Origin: Paludibacter propionicigenes WB4
GTDB taxonomy: Bacteria; Bacteroidota; Bacteroidia; Bacteroidales; Paludibacteraceae
Direction of reading: 5' to 3'
Length of the DNA stretch: 64,000 nucleotides
NCBI RefSeq assembly: GCF_000183135.1
Contig: NC_014734.1
Coordinates: 2,914,001 to 2,978,000, forward strand
Shown here one piece after another: positions 8,471 to 17,930 of the stretch. A model generated the notes under the pieces. The model searched no databases. It saw only the letters and a list, made by a program, of their open reading frames with translations, and had not been told where the DNA came from. Within the stretch, counting starts at the first letter, position 1. Every line of letters starts with the position of its first letter. Made by a program: the position numbers and the translations under genes.

Positions 8471-9586
8471 ATGCGAAATAGATTTAAAATATTAATAATA
8501 AGCATCTTGTTGCCACTCCTTTTTGGTACAAGTACATTAAATGCACAATTATTTCAGGATTCGGTAACGCTAAATCTGATTAAAAGAAATATTGATTGCA
8601 TTTATAATATGCAGTTTAAGGATACTCAGGAAGTTTTGCTGAAAATTAAGAAGGCGTATCCGGGGCATCCTGTTGTACTTCTTCTAAAAGGAATGCAGAC
8701 TTACTGGAAAAACTATCCGCTACTAAATACAAACCCTGCACACGTTTCATTTGAGGAAGACTTACGTCAATGTATCCGTCTATCGGGGAAGAATAAGATT
8801 CCTGCCCATGAAGCGGAATACTTGTTGACTAATCTGTGTGCAAGGGGTATGCTTTTAGAATACTATAATCTGAATAATCTTACAATGGATGTGATTCCTC
8901 TTGTAACTGGTACTTATGGCAATGTTAGACATGCTTTCGGCTTAACCAATTCATGCACCGATTTACAGTATTATACCGGAGTTTACAATTATTACCGGGA
9001 GGCTTATCCCAAAGCGAATCCCGGTTATAAGCCGTTAGTCTTTCTTTTACCATCTGGAAATGAGAAGACAGGATTAAAGGAATTGCATAATGCTGCCATC
9101 AATGGTGTTGTGTTAAGGGCTGAATCTTATTATTTACTGGCAGGAATTTATTTAAACTTTGAAAACAAATATCAGCAAGCTATTTATTACTCCAGAACCC
9201 TCAATAAGTTATACCCGGATAATTCAGAATATCTTGCTTTGTATATTAAAAATCTACTACTTCTGAAACAATACGATGACGCTGAGAAAGTGATTACTGC
9301 CTCACAAAAAGAGATTGAAAATAAATACTTTCAGGCACAGCTTAGCATTTATCATGGAGTTTTGAAAGAAAAGAAATATCACGAGAATAATTTGGCTGAA
9401 CAGTACTACAATTCAGGAATCAGTAAGCTGTCATTTTTTGGTTCGTATGGAAATGAATGTGTAGCCTATGGATATTTTGGACTGAGCCGAATAAACGAAA
9501 TAAAAAAAGATATGAGTGCCAGCAAAAAGTTTCGGGACAAGGCGCTAAAGTTGGCAACTTTCAAGAAAATAAATTTTGATAAATAA
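8471..9586 (+). CDS. Exported TPR-like protein of the efflux operon
   Basis: This 371-residue protein has a signal peptide (about residues 1-25, ending NAQ) and no lipobox, so it is probably periplasmic. The remainder is helical with tetratricopeptide-like repeats, for example FENKYQQAIYYSRTLNKLYPDNSEYLALYIKN cut into typical A/B helices near residues 235-265, and again near the C-terminus (GYFGLSRINEIKKDMSASKKF). No catalytic motif is seen. It is the first gene after operator site 2 and lies 73 bp before the membrane-fusion protein, so it is probably co-regulated with the pump. A role as a periplasmic scaffold or accessory factor is a guess from position only. Confidence 0.75.
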   Translation: MRNRFKILIISILLPLLFGTSTLNAQLFQDSVTLNLIKRNIDCIYNMQFKDTQEVLLKIKKAYPGHPVVLLLKGMQTYWKNYPLLNTNPAHVSFEEDLRQCIRLSGKNKIPAHEAEYLLTNLCARGMLLEYYNLNNLTMDVIPLVTGTYGNVRHAFGLTNSCTDLQYYTGVYNYYREAYPKANPGYKPLVFLLPSGNEKTGLKELHNAAINGVVLRAESYYLLAGIYLNFENKYQQAIYYSRTLNKLYPDNSEYLALYIKNLLLLKQYDDAEKVITASQKEIENKYFQAQLSIYHGVLKEKKYHENNLAEQYYNSGISKLSFFGSYGNECVAYGYFGLSRINEIKKDMSASKKFRDKALKLATFKKINFDK

Positions 9587-9659
9587 ATAGAGATAAAAAA
9601 ACAGGAATAACGCTTTGTGTTTTCCTTATAGTAATTTAAATACAGATAAAAAACAAGGT

Positions 9660-10682
9660 ATGAAAAAGACAATTTCATTTACACTAGTAGTATTTTTACT
9701 CGCGAGTTGTGCTCATAAAGACAAAGTGCAGGACGACTCAGCCCCTCAGGTGGTATTAACTGAAGTGACAAAAGTAACTGGTGAAGGCAATTTGCATTAC
9801 AGTGGTAGTATTGAGGCTTTTCAAACGATACCTCTTACCTTTCAAACAACGGGAACGGTATTGAAGGTGCTCGTTAATGCGGGAGATGCTGTTCGCAAGG
9901 GCCAATTACTGGCGACTGTTGATAAAGCAGATGCTTTGAGTATGTATGAAGTGGCTAATGCCAAATACAAACAGGCAAAAGATGCTTACAACAGACTGAA
10001 GGATGTTCATGATAACGGAAGCTTATCTGAAATTAAATGGGTGGAAATGGAGTCGAATCTGCAACAGGCGCAATCTTCAGCTGCACTGGCTAAAAACAAT
10101 TTGACTAAATGTGCGCTTTATGCTCCCGACAATGGAGTTATAGGACGACGAAACATAGAACCCGGTATGTCCTCGTTGGGAAATCCGGTGGCTCCGCTGG
10201 AATTGGTGAAAATCGAAACAGTGTATGTCAAGATCAGTGTACCCGAGAATGAGATAGGTAAAATAAAAAAAGGGTTGAAAGCTACTTTTAAAGTTTCAGC
10301 TCTTCAGGATAAGGTTTTTGATGGCACAGTAACCAATGTAGGTGTGGTGGCCGATCAGATTTCGCGTACTTACGAGGTCAAAATCACTGTGAAAAATCCT
10401 GGATTATTGTTGAAACCAGGAATGGTTTGCGATGTGAATCTGGGTATAACCGCTAATAAAGAAGTATTGTCGGTAGCTTATAGGGCTGTTAATAAGGACA
10501 AAGAGAATAATAGCTTTGTGTATGTGGCTGATCTAACAAAGAAAACAGTACGTAAAAGAATTATCAAAATTGGTAATTATCAAAATGATAATATTGAAGT
10601 ACTGTCAGGATTATCAGTTGGAGAACAAGTGGTGAAAGATGGTGGAAATAAATTGTCGGATAACAGTAAAATCTCATTTTGA
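9660..10682 (+). CDS. RND efflux periplasmic adaptor (membrane-fusion lipoprotein)
   Basis: This protein of about 340 residues is the periplasmic adaptor linking an inner-membrane RND pump to its outer-membrane channel. The start at 9660 gives a lipoprotein signal peptide ending LLASC. A TTG 15 codons upstream is rejected because it would bury the signal. The biotinyl-lipoyl half motifs are visible (GTVLKVLVNAGDAVRKGQLL and YAPDNGVIGRRNIEPG), flanking a helical hairpin rich in Ala, Gln and Lys. A beta-barrel and a membrane-proximal domain follow (VYVKISVPENEIGKI onward). Its stop codon lies 2 bp before the start of the pump gene, so translation is probably coupled. Confidence 0.93.
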   Translation: MKKTISFTLVVFLLASCAHKDKVQDDSAPQVVLTEVTKVTGEGNLHYSGSIEAFQTIPLTFQTTGTVLKVLVNAGDAVRKGQLLATVDKADALSMYEVANAKYKQAKDAYNRLKDVHDNGSLSEIKWVEMESNLQQAQSSAALAKNNLTKCALYAPDNGVIGRRNIEPGMSSLGNPVAPLELVKIETVYVKISVPENEIGKIKKGLKATFKVSALQDKVFDGTVTNVGVVADQISRTYEVKITVKNPGLLLKPGMVCDVNLGITANKEVLSVAYRAVNKDKENNSFVYVADLTKKTVRKRIIKIGNYQNDNIEVLSGLSVGEQVVKDGGNKLSDNSKISF

Positions 10683-10684
10683 TT

Positions 10685-13600
10685 ATGAAACAGAAAAAAA
10701 CAGGTTTTATAGGATGGGCTATGCGCTATCACAACATTACCAACATTCTGGTTGTGGTATTTGTCCTGATTGGGGTTGTAGCATTGCTAAAAATGCCCCG
10801 TAATGAATTTCCCAACTTTACGATTCGACAAGGTTTGGTTATTGGAGTGTATCCGGGAGCAAGCTCTGCAGAAGTAGAAGAACAACTCACCAAGCAAGTT
10901 GAGAATTATATATTTGGTTTCAAAGAGGTAAAAAAGGCAAAGACCTATTCGGAATCCAAAGAAGGAATGATGATTATTTATGTGGAACTCAACGACAATG
11001 TAACCAATGCCGATGAGTTCTGGTCGAAGCTGAAACATGGATTAAATGAATTCAAATCTTCTTTACCATCGGGAGTAATTGCTTTGATGGCCAACAGCGA
11101 TTTTGGAGATACTTCTGCGATGTTAATCACTCTTTCTTCGAACACTAAGGGCTACAAAGACATGGAAAATGAGTTGAAGAAACTCAAAGCCGAATGTCGG
11201 AAGATTCCTGCAGTATCCAAGATAAAAGATTACGGTATTCAGAAGGAAAAGATCTATGTCAATGTTGAACCCGAAAAACTGAATGAGTACAACATTAAAT
11301 CACTTTCGCTCCTGTCTTCTTACCAGTTCAATGGAATGGTATCACCTGCAGGTAAATTAAAAACGCCAGAGAATGATTTATATGTGCATTTTCCAGCCAA
11401 TTTTGAATCGGAAAAGGATTTATCCGATCAGATAGTGTTTGCCGATCCGACAGGTGGTGTTGTCCGATTAAAAGATATAGCCAAAATAGAGCGGAAGGAT
11501 GAAGAACCGGATAACTACATTCGTCAGGAGGGGAAAAAGACCATTCTTTTATCGCTCGAAATGCAACAAGGGAATAATATCGTTGACTTTGGTAAAGACG
11601 TACAAGTGGCATTAGATGCATTTAAAAAGAATTGTCCTAAAGATATTGAAGTGAACGTCATATCCAATCTGCCTCAATATGTAAATGATTCGGTTTCCGA
11701 TTTTATGCGTGAATTTCTTATCGCTATTATCGCAGTGATATTGGTTGTGATGTTATTGTTGCCAAAAAAGGTTGCTGCCATTGCAGGAATAACTGTTCCC
11801 ATAGCTATTCTTATAACCTTGGGGTTTCTGTATTTTTTTGGAGTTGAGTTAAATACTGTTTCGTTAGCAGGATTGATTGTGGTGTTGGGTATGATTGTGG
11901 ATAATTCCATTGTGGTCATAGATAATTATATTGAACGGAAGGACCAGGGTATGTCTTCGTGGCATGCAGCCATCAAAAGTGCGCGCGAACTGGTAACACC
12001 TATTATTACTGCTACAATGGCTATTTGTATAGTATATATTCCCCTGGGATCTATGCTTCCGGGTACATCCGGCGATTTTGTAAGACCATTGCCTCTTACC
12101 ATTTGTATCGCATTGGTAGTTTCGGTTGTTGTTGCATTGTTTGTTGTTCCGTTCCTCAATTTCCATTTCATTAAAAAAGGTCTGAAATCGGCAGATGAAA
12201 ATACGGATAAAAAGAGCTTCCTGGATAAGATGCAGGCAGGTTTTGATGTTGCTTTGGATGCTACATTCAGGCATCCTAAAGTGACTATGGGAGTTGCTGT
12301 TGGATCTATTGTTCTGGCCGTTGTTCTGTTTCTAAAGATAGATCAGCGCTTATTTCCGGAGTTAGAACGAAATCAATTTGCTGTAGAAGTTTACCTTGAT
12401 AAAGGAAGTTCGCTTGAAGCAACATCCAAGGTGGTAAGTAGTTTGGAGAATACTCTGAAAAAAGACAAAAGAGTAAGTACGGTAACCAGCTTTATAGGTA
12501 GCAGTTCTCCTCGTTTCCATACTTTGTATGCACCTCATATTCCAAGTCCTAACTATGGACAGTTGATGGTAAATACGGTAGACAACGAAGCAACCAGAGC
12601 CATCTGTGAGGAATACAGTAAAAAAACAGCGGGAGCGTATCCAAATGCCCATATAAAATGGAAAATTCTGGCCATGCAGATCAATAAATATCCCATCGAA
12701 CTGCGTATTTCGGGTGACTCTATTAAAGATTTGAGAAAAGTAGAAGCCCAGATAGATTCCATCATAAAGCCCGTAAAAGGGATTACCTGGGTGTACCCTG
12801 ACTGGGAACAAAAACAGCTGAATGTTCAGGTAGACCTGGATAAAGATAAAGCAAACCGAATGGGTTATTCCAAAGGACTCGTTGCGACTTCTCTTTTGAT
12901 GAGCTTAAATGGTATTCCGTTGACTACTATTTGGGAAAATGATTATCCTGTGTCAGTAGAGCTCAAACAAGAAAAGGGAGAGAAAAAGGATATTGATTAT
13001 TTAGGAAATCAAACTGTTACTTCTCCGATGAGTTTTTCGTCTGTGCCTTTAAGATCATTTGCTAAATTCACGCCGGAATGGACGGAGGGAACCATTGTTC
13101 ATCGTAACGGAACAAGAACGTTGACCATACAATTGGATGTTGACTCCAAAGTGATGGCATCAAATATATTAGCTGAAATCAAACCCAAAATCGATAAGCT
13201 TGATTTGCCTAAGGGTGTTTCAGTAGGCTATGGTGGAGATTATGAAGGTCAAACCGAAGTATTTTTACCAATGGGTCTGGCATTAGCAATAAGTATCGCA
13301 TTTATCTTCTTTATTTTACTGTTCCAGTTCAAAAAGGTAAAACTAGCTTCGCTGATCATGTCAACTATGTTATTAGGTTTACCAGGGGCTGCAATCGGTT
13401 TATTTGTTATGAGGTATCCATTTAGTCTTACGGCTTTTATTGGTATTACCAGTCTATGCGGTATAGTAGTCCGTAACGGAATTATCCTGATTGATTACCT
13501 GCAAGAGCTAAGAACTTTACACGGAATGGGAATACAAGAAGCTGCTTTAGCTGCAGCCAAACGACGAATGCGACCTATTTTCCTTACTTCGGCAGCTGCA

Positions 13601-15142
13601 TCAGTAGGTGTAATACCTATGATTTTAAGTCGTTCGCCGCTTTGGGGACCGTTGGGAACAGTTATTTGCTTTGGACTATTAATCTCAATGGTACTTACAT
13701 TGTTTATTCTTCCTGTTTTGTACACCATAATTTATCGTAATGAGAAGAAGGGTAAACCTAAAAGTAAGCATATTCCATACAGTAATATCAAAAAGATCAC
13801 CCCTTTAATTATGCTGTTTGTGGTAATGGGAACATTTATGTCGACGGGATCTCATGCTCAAAGTCGCACACTTTCAATAGATTCTTGTAAGATTTATGCA
13901 TTGAAAAATAATAAAACAATTAAGAATGCCGATTTAGAGGTGAAAAGTGCGCTGGAGACTAAAAAAAGCGCATTTACCAACTATTTCCCGAAAGTAAGTG
14001 CATCCGGTTTAGCTATGCGATCTGCAGATTATCTGGTTAAAGGAACTATTCCGTCGATGAATCTTCCGGTCTATGATGGAAATTTGGCAAATCTGGCCAC
14101 GGCAAGTCAATTTGCTTACGTGCCTGAAATACCCATAAATGCATTAGATTATATCAATATGGCAAGTGTTTCGGTAACCCAGCCACTTTTTGCCGGGGGG
14201 CGTATTGTGAATGGAAATAAACTGGCTAAAATTGGTTCTGAAGTTAGTCAGCAGAAGAAGCTGTTGAATACTACCGAAGTGCTTGTAAAAACAGAGAACC
14301 TGTATTGGAGTACAATTGCCTTGCAGGATAAGATGGTGACGCTGACCAGTTACGAAAAACTACTCAATCAGTTACTCTCTGATGTTTCTGTGTCTGTTAA
14401 AGCGGGGTTGGCACAGCGAAGTGATTTGCTGAAAGTACAATTGAAACTGAATGAAGTAGGAATGAATAAACTGAAGCTGAAAAACGGAATCAGTTTGTCG
14501 AAAGAAGCTTTATGCCAACATATTGGTATTGATTATGACAGTACTTTCGTGCTGATTCATCCCGAAGTTCCTACAGAGTTCTTACAACAATCATCTACCG
14601 TCGACGCTGCAAAGGACAGGTATGAATATCAAATGTTGAATAAAGCATTGGAGGCTGAAAAACTGCAGAAAAAAATGACTTTAGGAGAATACCTTCCGCA
14701 GGTGGCGCTGGGTGGAATTGGTTTTGTGAACGATGTAGCCAACAAAACGTCATCCAATGCTATGGCTTTTGTATCGGTGTCTATCCCTATTTCCGATTGG
14801 TGGGGAGGGTCTCATAAGCTAAAAGAAAGCCAGTTTAAAATAGAGCAGGCAGCTAATAAATTATCGGAAACAACGGAACTGCTTAATCTCCAAATTCAAC
14901 AAGCTAAAAACGAACTGAATGAGAGCCGCTTTCAAATTAAAACCAGTCAGGCCTCTGTCGATCAGTCGAAAGAAAATCTAAAGGTAGTGAATGACAACTA
15001 TAAAGCAGGTGTCTCTTCTATGTCTGATTTGCTGGAAGCTCAAGCTTTGTATCAAGATTCTCAAAATCAGTTTACTGATGCAGTTTGTTCTTATAAAATA
15101 AAAATGGCAAATTATATGCAAGCTATAGGCAGATACAAGTAA
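10685..15142 (+). CDS. RND efflux permease fused to a TolC-type outer-membrane factor
   Basis: This is a single ORF of 1485 codons. Residues 1-1020 are a complete RND permease: the first membrane helix (NILVVVFVLIGVVALL), a large periplasmic loop, the TM4 motif GMIVDNSIVVIDN with one of the two usual acidic residues (VDN instead of VDD), a second loop, and the final helices ending LPVLYTIIYRNEK. A basic linker and a hydrophobic segment (ITPLIMLFVVMGTFMST) ending SHAQS follow near residues 1036-1058. Residues 1060-1485 are a TolC/OEP domain (LSIDSCKIYALKNNKTIKNA, QPLFAGGRI, then the helical repeat ending ANYMQAIGRYK). The inner- and outer-membrane parts must end in different membranes, so processing at the internal signal-like segment is likely but inferred. 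The ATG at 10685 is preferred to an in-frame TTG two codons earlier. Confidence 0.93.
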   Translation: MKQKKTGFIGWAMRYHNITNILVVVFVLIGVVALLKMPRNEFPNFTIRQGLVIGVYPGASSAEVEEQLTKQVENYIFGFKEVKKAKTYSESKEGMMIIYVELNDNVTNADEFWSKLKHGLNEFKSSLPSGVIALMANSDFGDTSAMLITLSSNTKGYKDMENELKKLKAECRKIPAVSKIKDYGIQKEKIYVNVEPEKLNEYNIKSLSLLSSYQFNGMVSPAGKLKTPENDLYVHFPANFESEKDLSDQIVFADPTGGVVRLKDIAKIERKDEEPDNYIRQEGKKTILLSLEMQQGNNIVDFGKDVQVALDAFKKNCPKDIEVNVISNLPQYVNDSVSDFMREFLIAIIAVILVVMLLLPKKVAAIAGITVPIAILITLGFLYFFGVELNTVSLAGLIVVLGMIVDNSIVVIDNYIERKDQGMSSWHAAIKSARELVTPIITATMAICIVYIPLGSMLPGTSGDFVRPLPLTICIALVVSVVVALFVVPFLNFHFIKKGLKSADENTDKKSFLDKMQAGFDVALDATFRHPKVTMGVAVGSIVLAVVLFLKIDQRLFPELERNQFAVEVYLDKGSSLEATSKVVSSLENTLKKDKRVSTVTSFIGSSSPRFHTLYAPHIPSPNYGQLMVNTVDNEATRAICEEYSKKTAGAYPNAHIKWKILAMQINKYPIELRISGDSIKDLRKVEAQIDSIIKPVKGITWVYPDWEQKQLNVQVDLDKDKANRMGYSKGLVATSLLMSLNGIPLTTIWENDYPVSVELKQEKGEKKDIDYLGNQTVTSPMSFSSVPLRSFAKFTPEWTEGTIVHRNGTRTLTIQLDVDSKVMASNILAEIKPKIDKLDLPKGVSVGYGGDYEGQTEVFLPMGLALAISIAFIFFILLFQFKKVKLASLIMSTMLLGLPGAAIGLFVMRYPFSLTAFIGITSLCGIVVRNGIILIDYLQELRTLHGMGIQEAALAAAKRRMRPIFLTSAAASVGVIPMILSRSPLWGPLGTVICFGLLISMVLTLFILPVLYTIIYRNEKKGKPKSKHIPYSNIKKITPLIMLFVVMGTFMSTGSHAQSRTLSIDSCKIYALKNNKTIKNADLEVKSALETKKSAFTNYFPKVSASGLAMRSADYLVKGTIPSMNLPVYDGNLANLATASQFAYVPEIPINALDYINMASVSVTQPLFAGGRIVNGNKLAKIGSEVSQQKKLLNTTEVLVKTENLYWSTIALQDKMVTLTSYEKLLNQLLSDVSVSVKAGLAQRSDLLKVQLKLNEVGMNKLKLKNGISLSKEALCQHIGIDYDSTFVLIHPEVPTEFLQQSSTVDAAKDRYEYQMLNKALEAEKLQKKMTLGEYLPQVALGGIGFVNDVANKTSSNAMAFVSVSIPISDWWGGSHKLKESQFKIEQAANKLSETTELLNLQIQQAKNELNESRFQIKTSQASVDQSKENLKVVNDNYKAGVSSMSDLLEAQALYQDSQNQFTDAVCSYKIKMANYMQAIGRYK

Positions 15143-15447
15143 GCAATAGCTCGACATTATTTCTCACTAATCAATTATTGCGGACTGATTTTATCTGAAC
15201 TGCCAATTGCCTGTTGTTTCAGATGAAAGGAATTAATATGTTAATGAAGTCAATGATTAGAGTAAAATTCTACATTGTTCGTCTTTATAAACATATACTC
15301 AGTTTCGTTGTTCCAAACAGGAGTTTAAATGTGATTGTAAAAAACATGTGTAATTGACATTTTGCTTTTTTGCAATCATATTTCTTCGACAATAGTTGAA
15401 CTTGTCAATTAATTGTTTTACCTTTGCAACGTAATTAAATCAACAAA
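15143..15447. other. Intergenic region between the efflux operon and marR
   Basis: No gene is seen. It holds a 7-bp inverted repeat (ATCTGAA at 15193-15199, TTCAGAT at 15218-15224) without a T-tract, and the marR promoter region at its right end. Confidence 0.6.
15351..15426 (+). promoter_or_regulatory. marR promoter with a 9-bp inverted repeat
   Basis: GTTG at 15395-15398, a 20-nt spacer and TACCTTTG at 15419-15426 form a good Bacteroidetes promoter. TAATTGACA at 15351-15359 and its exact complement TGTCAATTA at 15403-15411 flank the -33 element. The second arm lies in the spacer, where a repressor would block RNA polymerase. MarR autoregulation is a plausible reading. Confidence 0.6.
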
Positions 15448-15888
15448 ATGGAAAATCGGAATTTATCATTAATAATGGAAGCGGGCAAGATGATGCGCGA
15501 GATAATCAGAGTACTCAAAAAACGTACTGGAGAGCAGGCATTTATTAAGCTCACGATAGAGGAATTTATATTGCTTAATACGATTCATAATAACGATGTT
15601 GACGTTATTCAGAAAGATATGGCGTATATGTTGGGGAAGGATAAGTCCTCGATACTCCGCTTAATAGATTCATTAGAAGATAAAAACATGGTTAGAAGGG
15701 TGGTTGATGTGAGCGACAGGAGAAAAAACTGCTTGATGGTTACAAAAAACGGTGAAAAGGGATTGAACGATTATGTTGTAATTGGGTCTAAGCTAATACA
15801 AGAGTTGAAGCAGGGTGTAACTGAGGAAGAAATGGCTACTTTTTTTAAAGTGGTAAATCAAATCAGAGCTAACTCTGAGAAACTTTGA
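15448..15888 (+). CDS. MarR-family transcriptional regulator
   Basis: This 146-residue protein has the winged-helix layout of MarR repressors. Helices at residues 30-65 lead to the recognition region (MAYMLGKDKSSILRLIDSLEDKNMVRRVVDVSDRRKNCLMVTKNG), where the SDRRK wing is typical. The ligand is unknown. No transporter or enzyme is immediately co-transcribed: the next gene, inositol-phosphate synthase, starts 268 bp downstream. It could regulate itself through the inverted repeat around its promoter. The preceding efflux operon already has its own TetR, so a link to that pump is possible but unsupported. Confidence 0.88.
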   Translation: MENRNLSLIMEAGKMMREIIRVLKKRTGEQAFIKLTIEEFILLNTIHNNDVDVIQKDMAYMLGKDKSSILRLIDSLEDKNMVRRVVDVSDRRKNCLMVTKNGEKGLNDYVVIGSKLIQELKQGVTEEEMATFFKVVNQIRANSEKL

Positions 15889-16156
15889 TTTCTGATCGAG
15901 ATAGTTGATTTCATCAATGATTGATTGGTTTGTTTGAAGCTGGAAAATAAGCATATTTATTAAAAAATATTCATGAAAAAAGATATTTGTAAAAAGAAAA
16001 AATAGTTCCTTTGTATTTCTTTAATAGAACTATTAATGCTTTTTACACGTAAGATTTAACGGAAACGCAATAAAATTATTCAAATTTTTTAATCAAGAAT
16101 AACAGCCTAATTATGTTGTTAGGATTTATATATTTAATATAATTAATATCAGAAAA

Positions 16157-17479
16157 ATGAAAAGAGAAATTAAAAAAGCAGAAGGAAAGCTTGGTATTCT
16201 GTTGCCAGGTATGGGTGCTGTTGCTACGACTCTGATTGCCGGGGTTTTAGCTAGTAGAAAAGGACTTTCAAAGCCCATCGGTTCGTTAACGCAAATGGGA
16301 ACTATCCGTTTGGGTAAAAGAACTGACAAAAGAAACCCTCTCATTAAGGATTTCGTGTCATTGGCAAATTTAGATGACGTTGTATTCGGAGGTTGGGATT
16401 TGTTTACCGACAATGCTTACGAAACTGCTAATAAGGCTGGTGTATTAGAAAAATCAGACATCGAACCATTGAAAGATGAGTTGATCAAGATTAAACCAAT
16501 GACAGCCGTTTATGATCATAAATACCTTGTAAATCTAACACCAAACAATATCAAAGAAGGACCAACAAAAATGGACCTTGCTCAACAATTGATGGCTGAT
16601 ATTGAGAACTTCAAAAAAGAAAATAATTGTTCTCGTATAGTTGTTCTTTGGTGTGCTTCTACAGAAGTATATTCAGCTCAAACAGATGTTCATGCTACTG
16701 TTGAAAGTCTTGAAGAAGGTCTGAGAAACAATGATCCTAACATTTCTCCAAGTATGATTTATGCTTACGCGGCAGTAAAATTAGGTTATCCGTATATCAA
16801 TGGAGCTCCAAACTTGTCTTGTGATGTGCCTGCTATGGTAGAATTGTCACACAGAACAAATACTCCAATTATGGGTAAAGATTTTAAATCAGGACAAACT
16901 TTGATGAAAACAATTTTGGCTCCTGGTTTACGTGCTCGTTTAATCGGTCTTGATGGCTGGTTCTCTACCAATATTTTGGGTAACAGAGATGGAGAAGTGT
17001 TGGACGATCCGGGAAGTTTCAAATCAAAAGAAGTTTCAAAATCAGGCGTATTGCACGACATTCTTGAACCTGAATTATTCCCTGAATTGTATGGTAATAC
17101 TTATCATAAAATCAGAATTGAATATTATCCACCTCGTGGCGACTTTAAAGAAAGCTGGGACTGTTTGGATATTTTCGGTTGGATGAACTATAAAATGCAG
17201 ATTAAGATCAATTTCTCTTGTCGCGACTCTATTTTAGCAGCACCGTTGGCTCTTGACTTGGCTTTATTCATTGATTTGGCTAAAAGAGCAGACATGCGTG
17301 GTGTGCAAGAATGGTTGTCATTCTACTGCAAATCTCCTCAAACTGCTCAGGGACTTCCTGCTCAAAATGATGTATTCAAACAATTGGAAAAATTGGAAAA
17401 CACTTTAAGATACCTTAAAGGTGAAGACTTGATTACGCATTTAGGTTTGGATTATTATGAAAATGAACTTTTTGCATAA
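16157..17479 (+). CDS. Inositol-3-phosphate synthase
   Basis: This 440-residue enzyme is predicted to convert glucose 6-phosphate to myo-inositol phosphate with bound NAD. The Rossmann nucleotide-binding segment LGILLPGMGAVATTLIAG lies near residues 13-30. The family core follows: WDLFTDNAYETANKAG, then SPSMIYAYAAVKLGYPYINGAPN, and GKDFKSGQTLMKTILAPGLRARLIGLDGWFSTNILGN, which carries the catalytic lysines. It resembles the type known from Bacteroides (BT_1526), which feeds inositol lipid synthesis. It heads a run of seven same-strand genes, and the PgpA-like gene overlaps its 3' end by 23 bp. The identity is firm, and the lipid role follows from the neighbours. Confidence 0.95.
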   Translation: MKREIKKAEGKLGILLPGMGAVATTLIAGVLASRKGLSKPIGSLTQMGTIRLGKRTDKRNPLIKDFVSLANLDDVVFGGWDLFTDNAYETANKAGVLEKSDIEPLKDELIKIKPMTAVYDHKYLVNLTPNNIKEGPTKMDLAQQLMADIENFKKENNCSRIVVLWCASTEVYSAQTDVHATVESLEEGLRNNDPNISPSMIYAYAAVKLGYPYINGAPNLSCDVPAMVELSHRTNTPIMGKDFKSGQTLMKTILAPGLRARLIGLDGWFSTNILGNRDGEVLDDPGSFKSKEVSKSGVLHDILEPELFPELYGNTYHKIRIEYYPPRGDFKESWDCLDIFGWMNYKMQIKINFSCRDSILAAPLALDLALFIDLAKRADMRGVQEWLSFYCKSPQTAQGLPAQNDVFKQLEKLENTLRYLKGEDLITHLGLDYYENELFA

Positions 17480-17930
17480 ACTTATTTGTACCGGTATGGG
17501 CTTGGGGTTAATACCCCTCGCTCCCGGCACATTTGGTGCTCTAGGAGGGTTTGTTTCAGGTTATTTTATTAAGCACTATTCCAGTCAACCAGATATATAC
17601 ATACTGGCACTTATAATCTTTTTTACACTAATTGGTGTTTATAGCTCTAATAAAATAATACCAGAATGGGGAAAAGACCCATCAAGAGTAGTAATAGACG
17701 AAGTTGTAGGCATGTGGATTTCGATGCTCTTCATCCCGAATAATATATTATTCATGTTGTTGGCATTTGTTTTGTTCCGCCTGTTTGATATTTATAAACC
17801 ATTTTTTATAAGAAAATTTGAAGCGTTTCCTCAGGGTTGGGGAATAATGTTGGATGATGTGGCTGCCGGGGTTTTTGCAAATGTGACATTACAATTGTTT
17901 CTAATCATTAAAACACAATTCATGTGGTAG
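17457..17930 (+). CDS. PgpA-like phosphatase, probably acting on phosphatidylinositol phosphate
   Basis: This 157-residue membrane protein belongs to the phosphatidylglycerophosphatase A family. The family motifs GLIPLAPGTFGAL near residue 19 and VVIDEVVGMWISML near residue 77, with acidic metal ligands, are present. Three or four hydrophobic segments span it. In Bacteroides thetaiotaomicron the homologue beside inositol-phosphate synthase (BT_1525) dephosphorylates phosphatidylinositol phosphate, and the same place in the cluster supports that role here. Classical phosphatidylglycerophosphatase activity is the alternative. The start overlaps the upstream gene by 23 bp; an ATG two codons later is equally possible. 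Confidence 0.88.
   Translation: MKMNFLHKLICTGMGLGLIPLAPGTFGALGGFVSGYFIKHYSSQPDIYILALIIFFTLIGVYSSNKIIPEWGKDPSRVVIDEVVGMWISMLFIPNNILFMLLAFVLFRLFDIYKPFFIRKFEAFPQGWGIMLDDVAAGVFANVTLQLFLIIKTQFMW

Noticed and set aside
11864-12274. 136-codon open frame opposite the RND permease
   Set aside because: It is rich in Cys, His, Asn and Arg in a way typical of antisense frames of membrane-protein genes, and it has no conserved motif.
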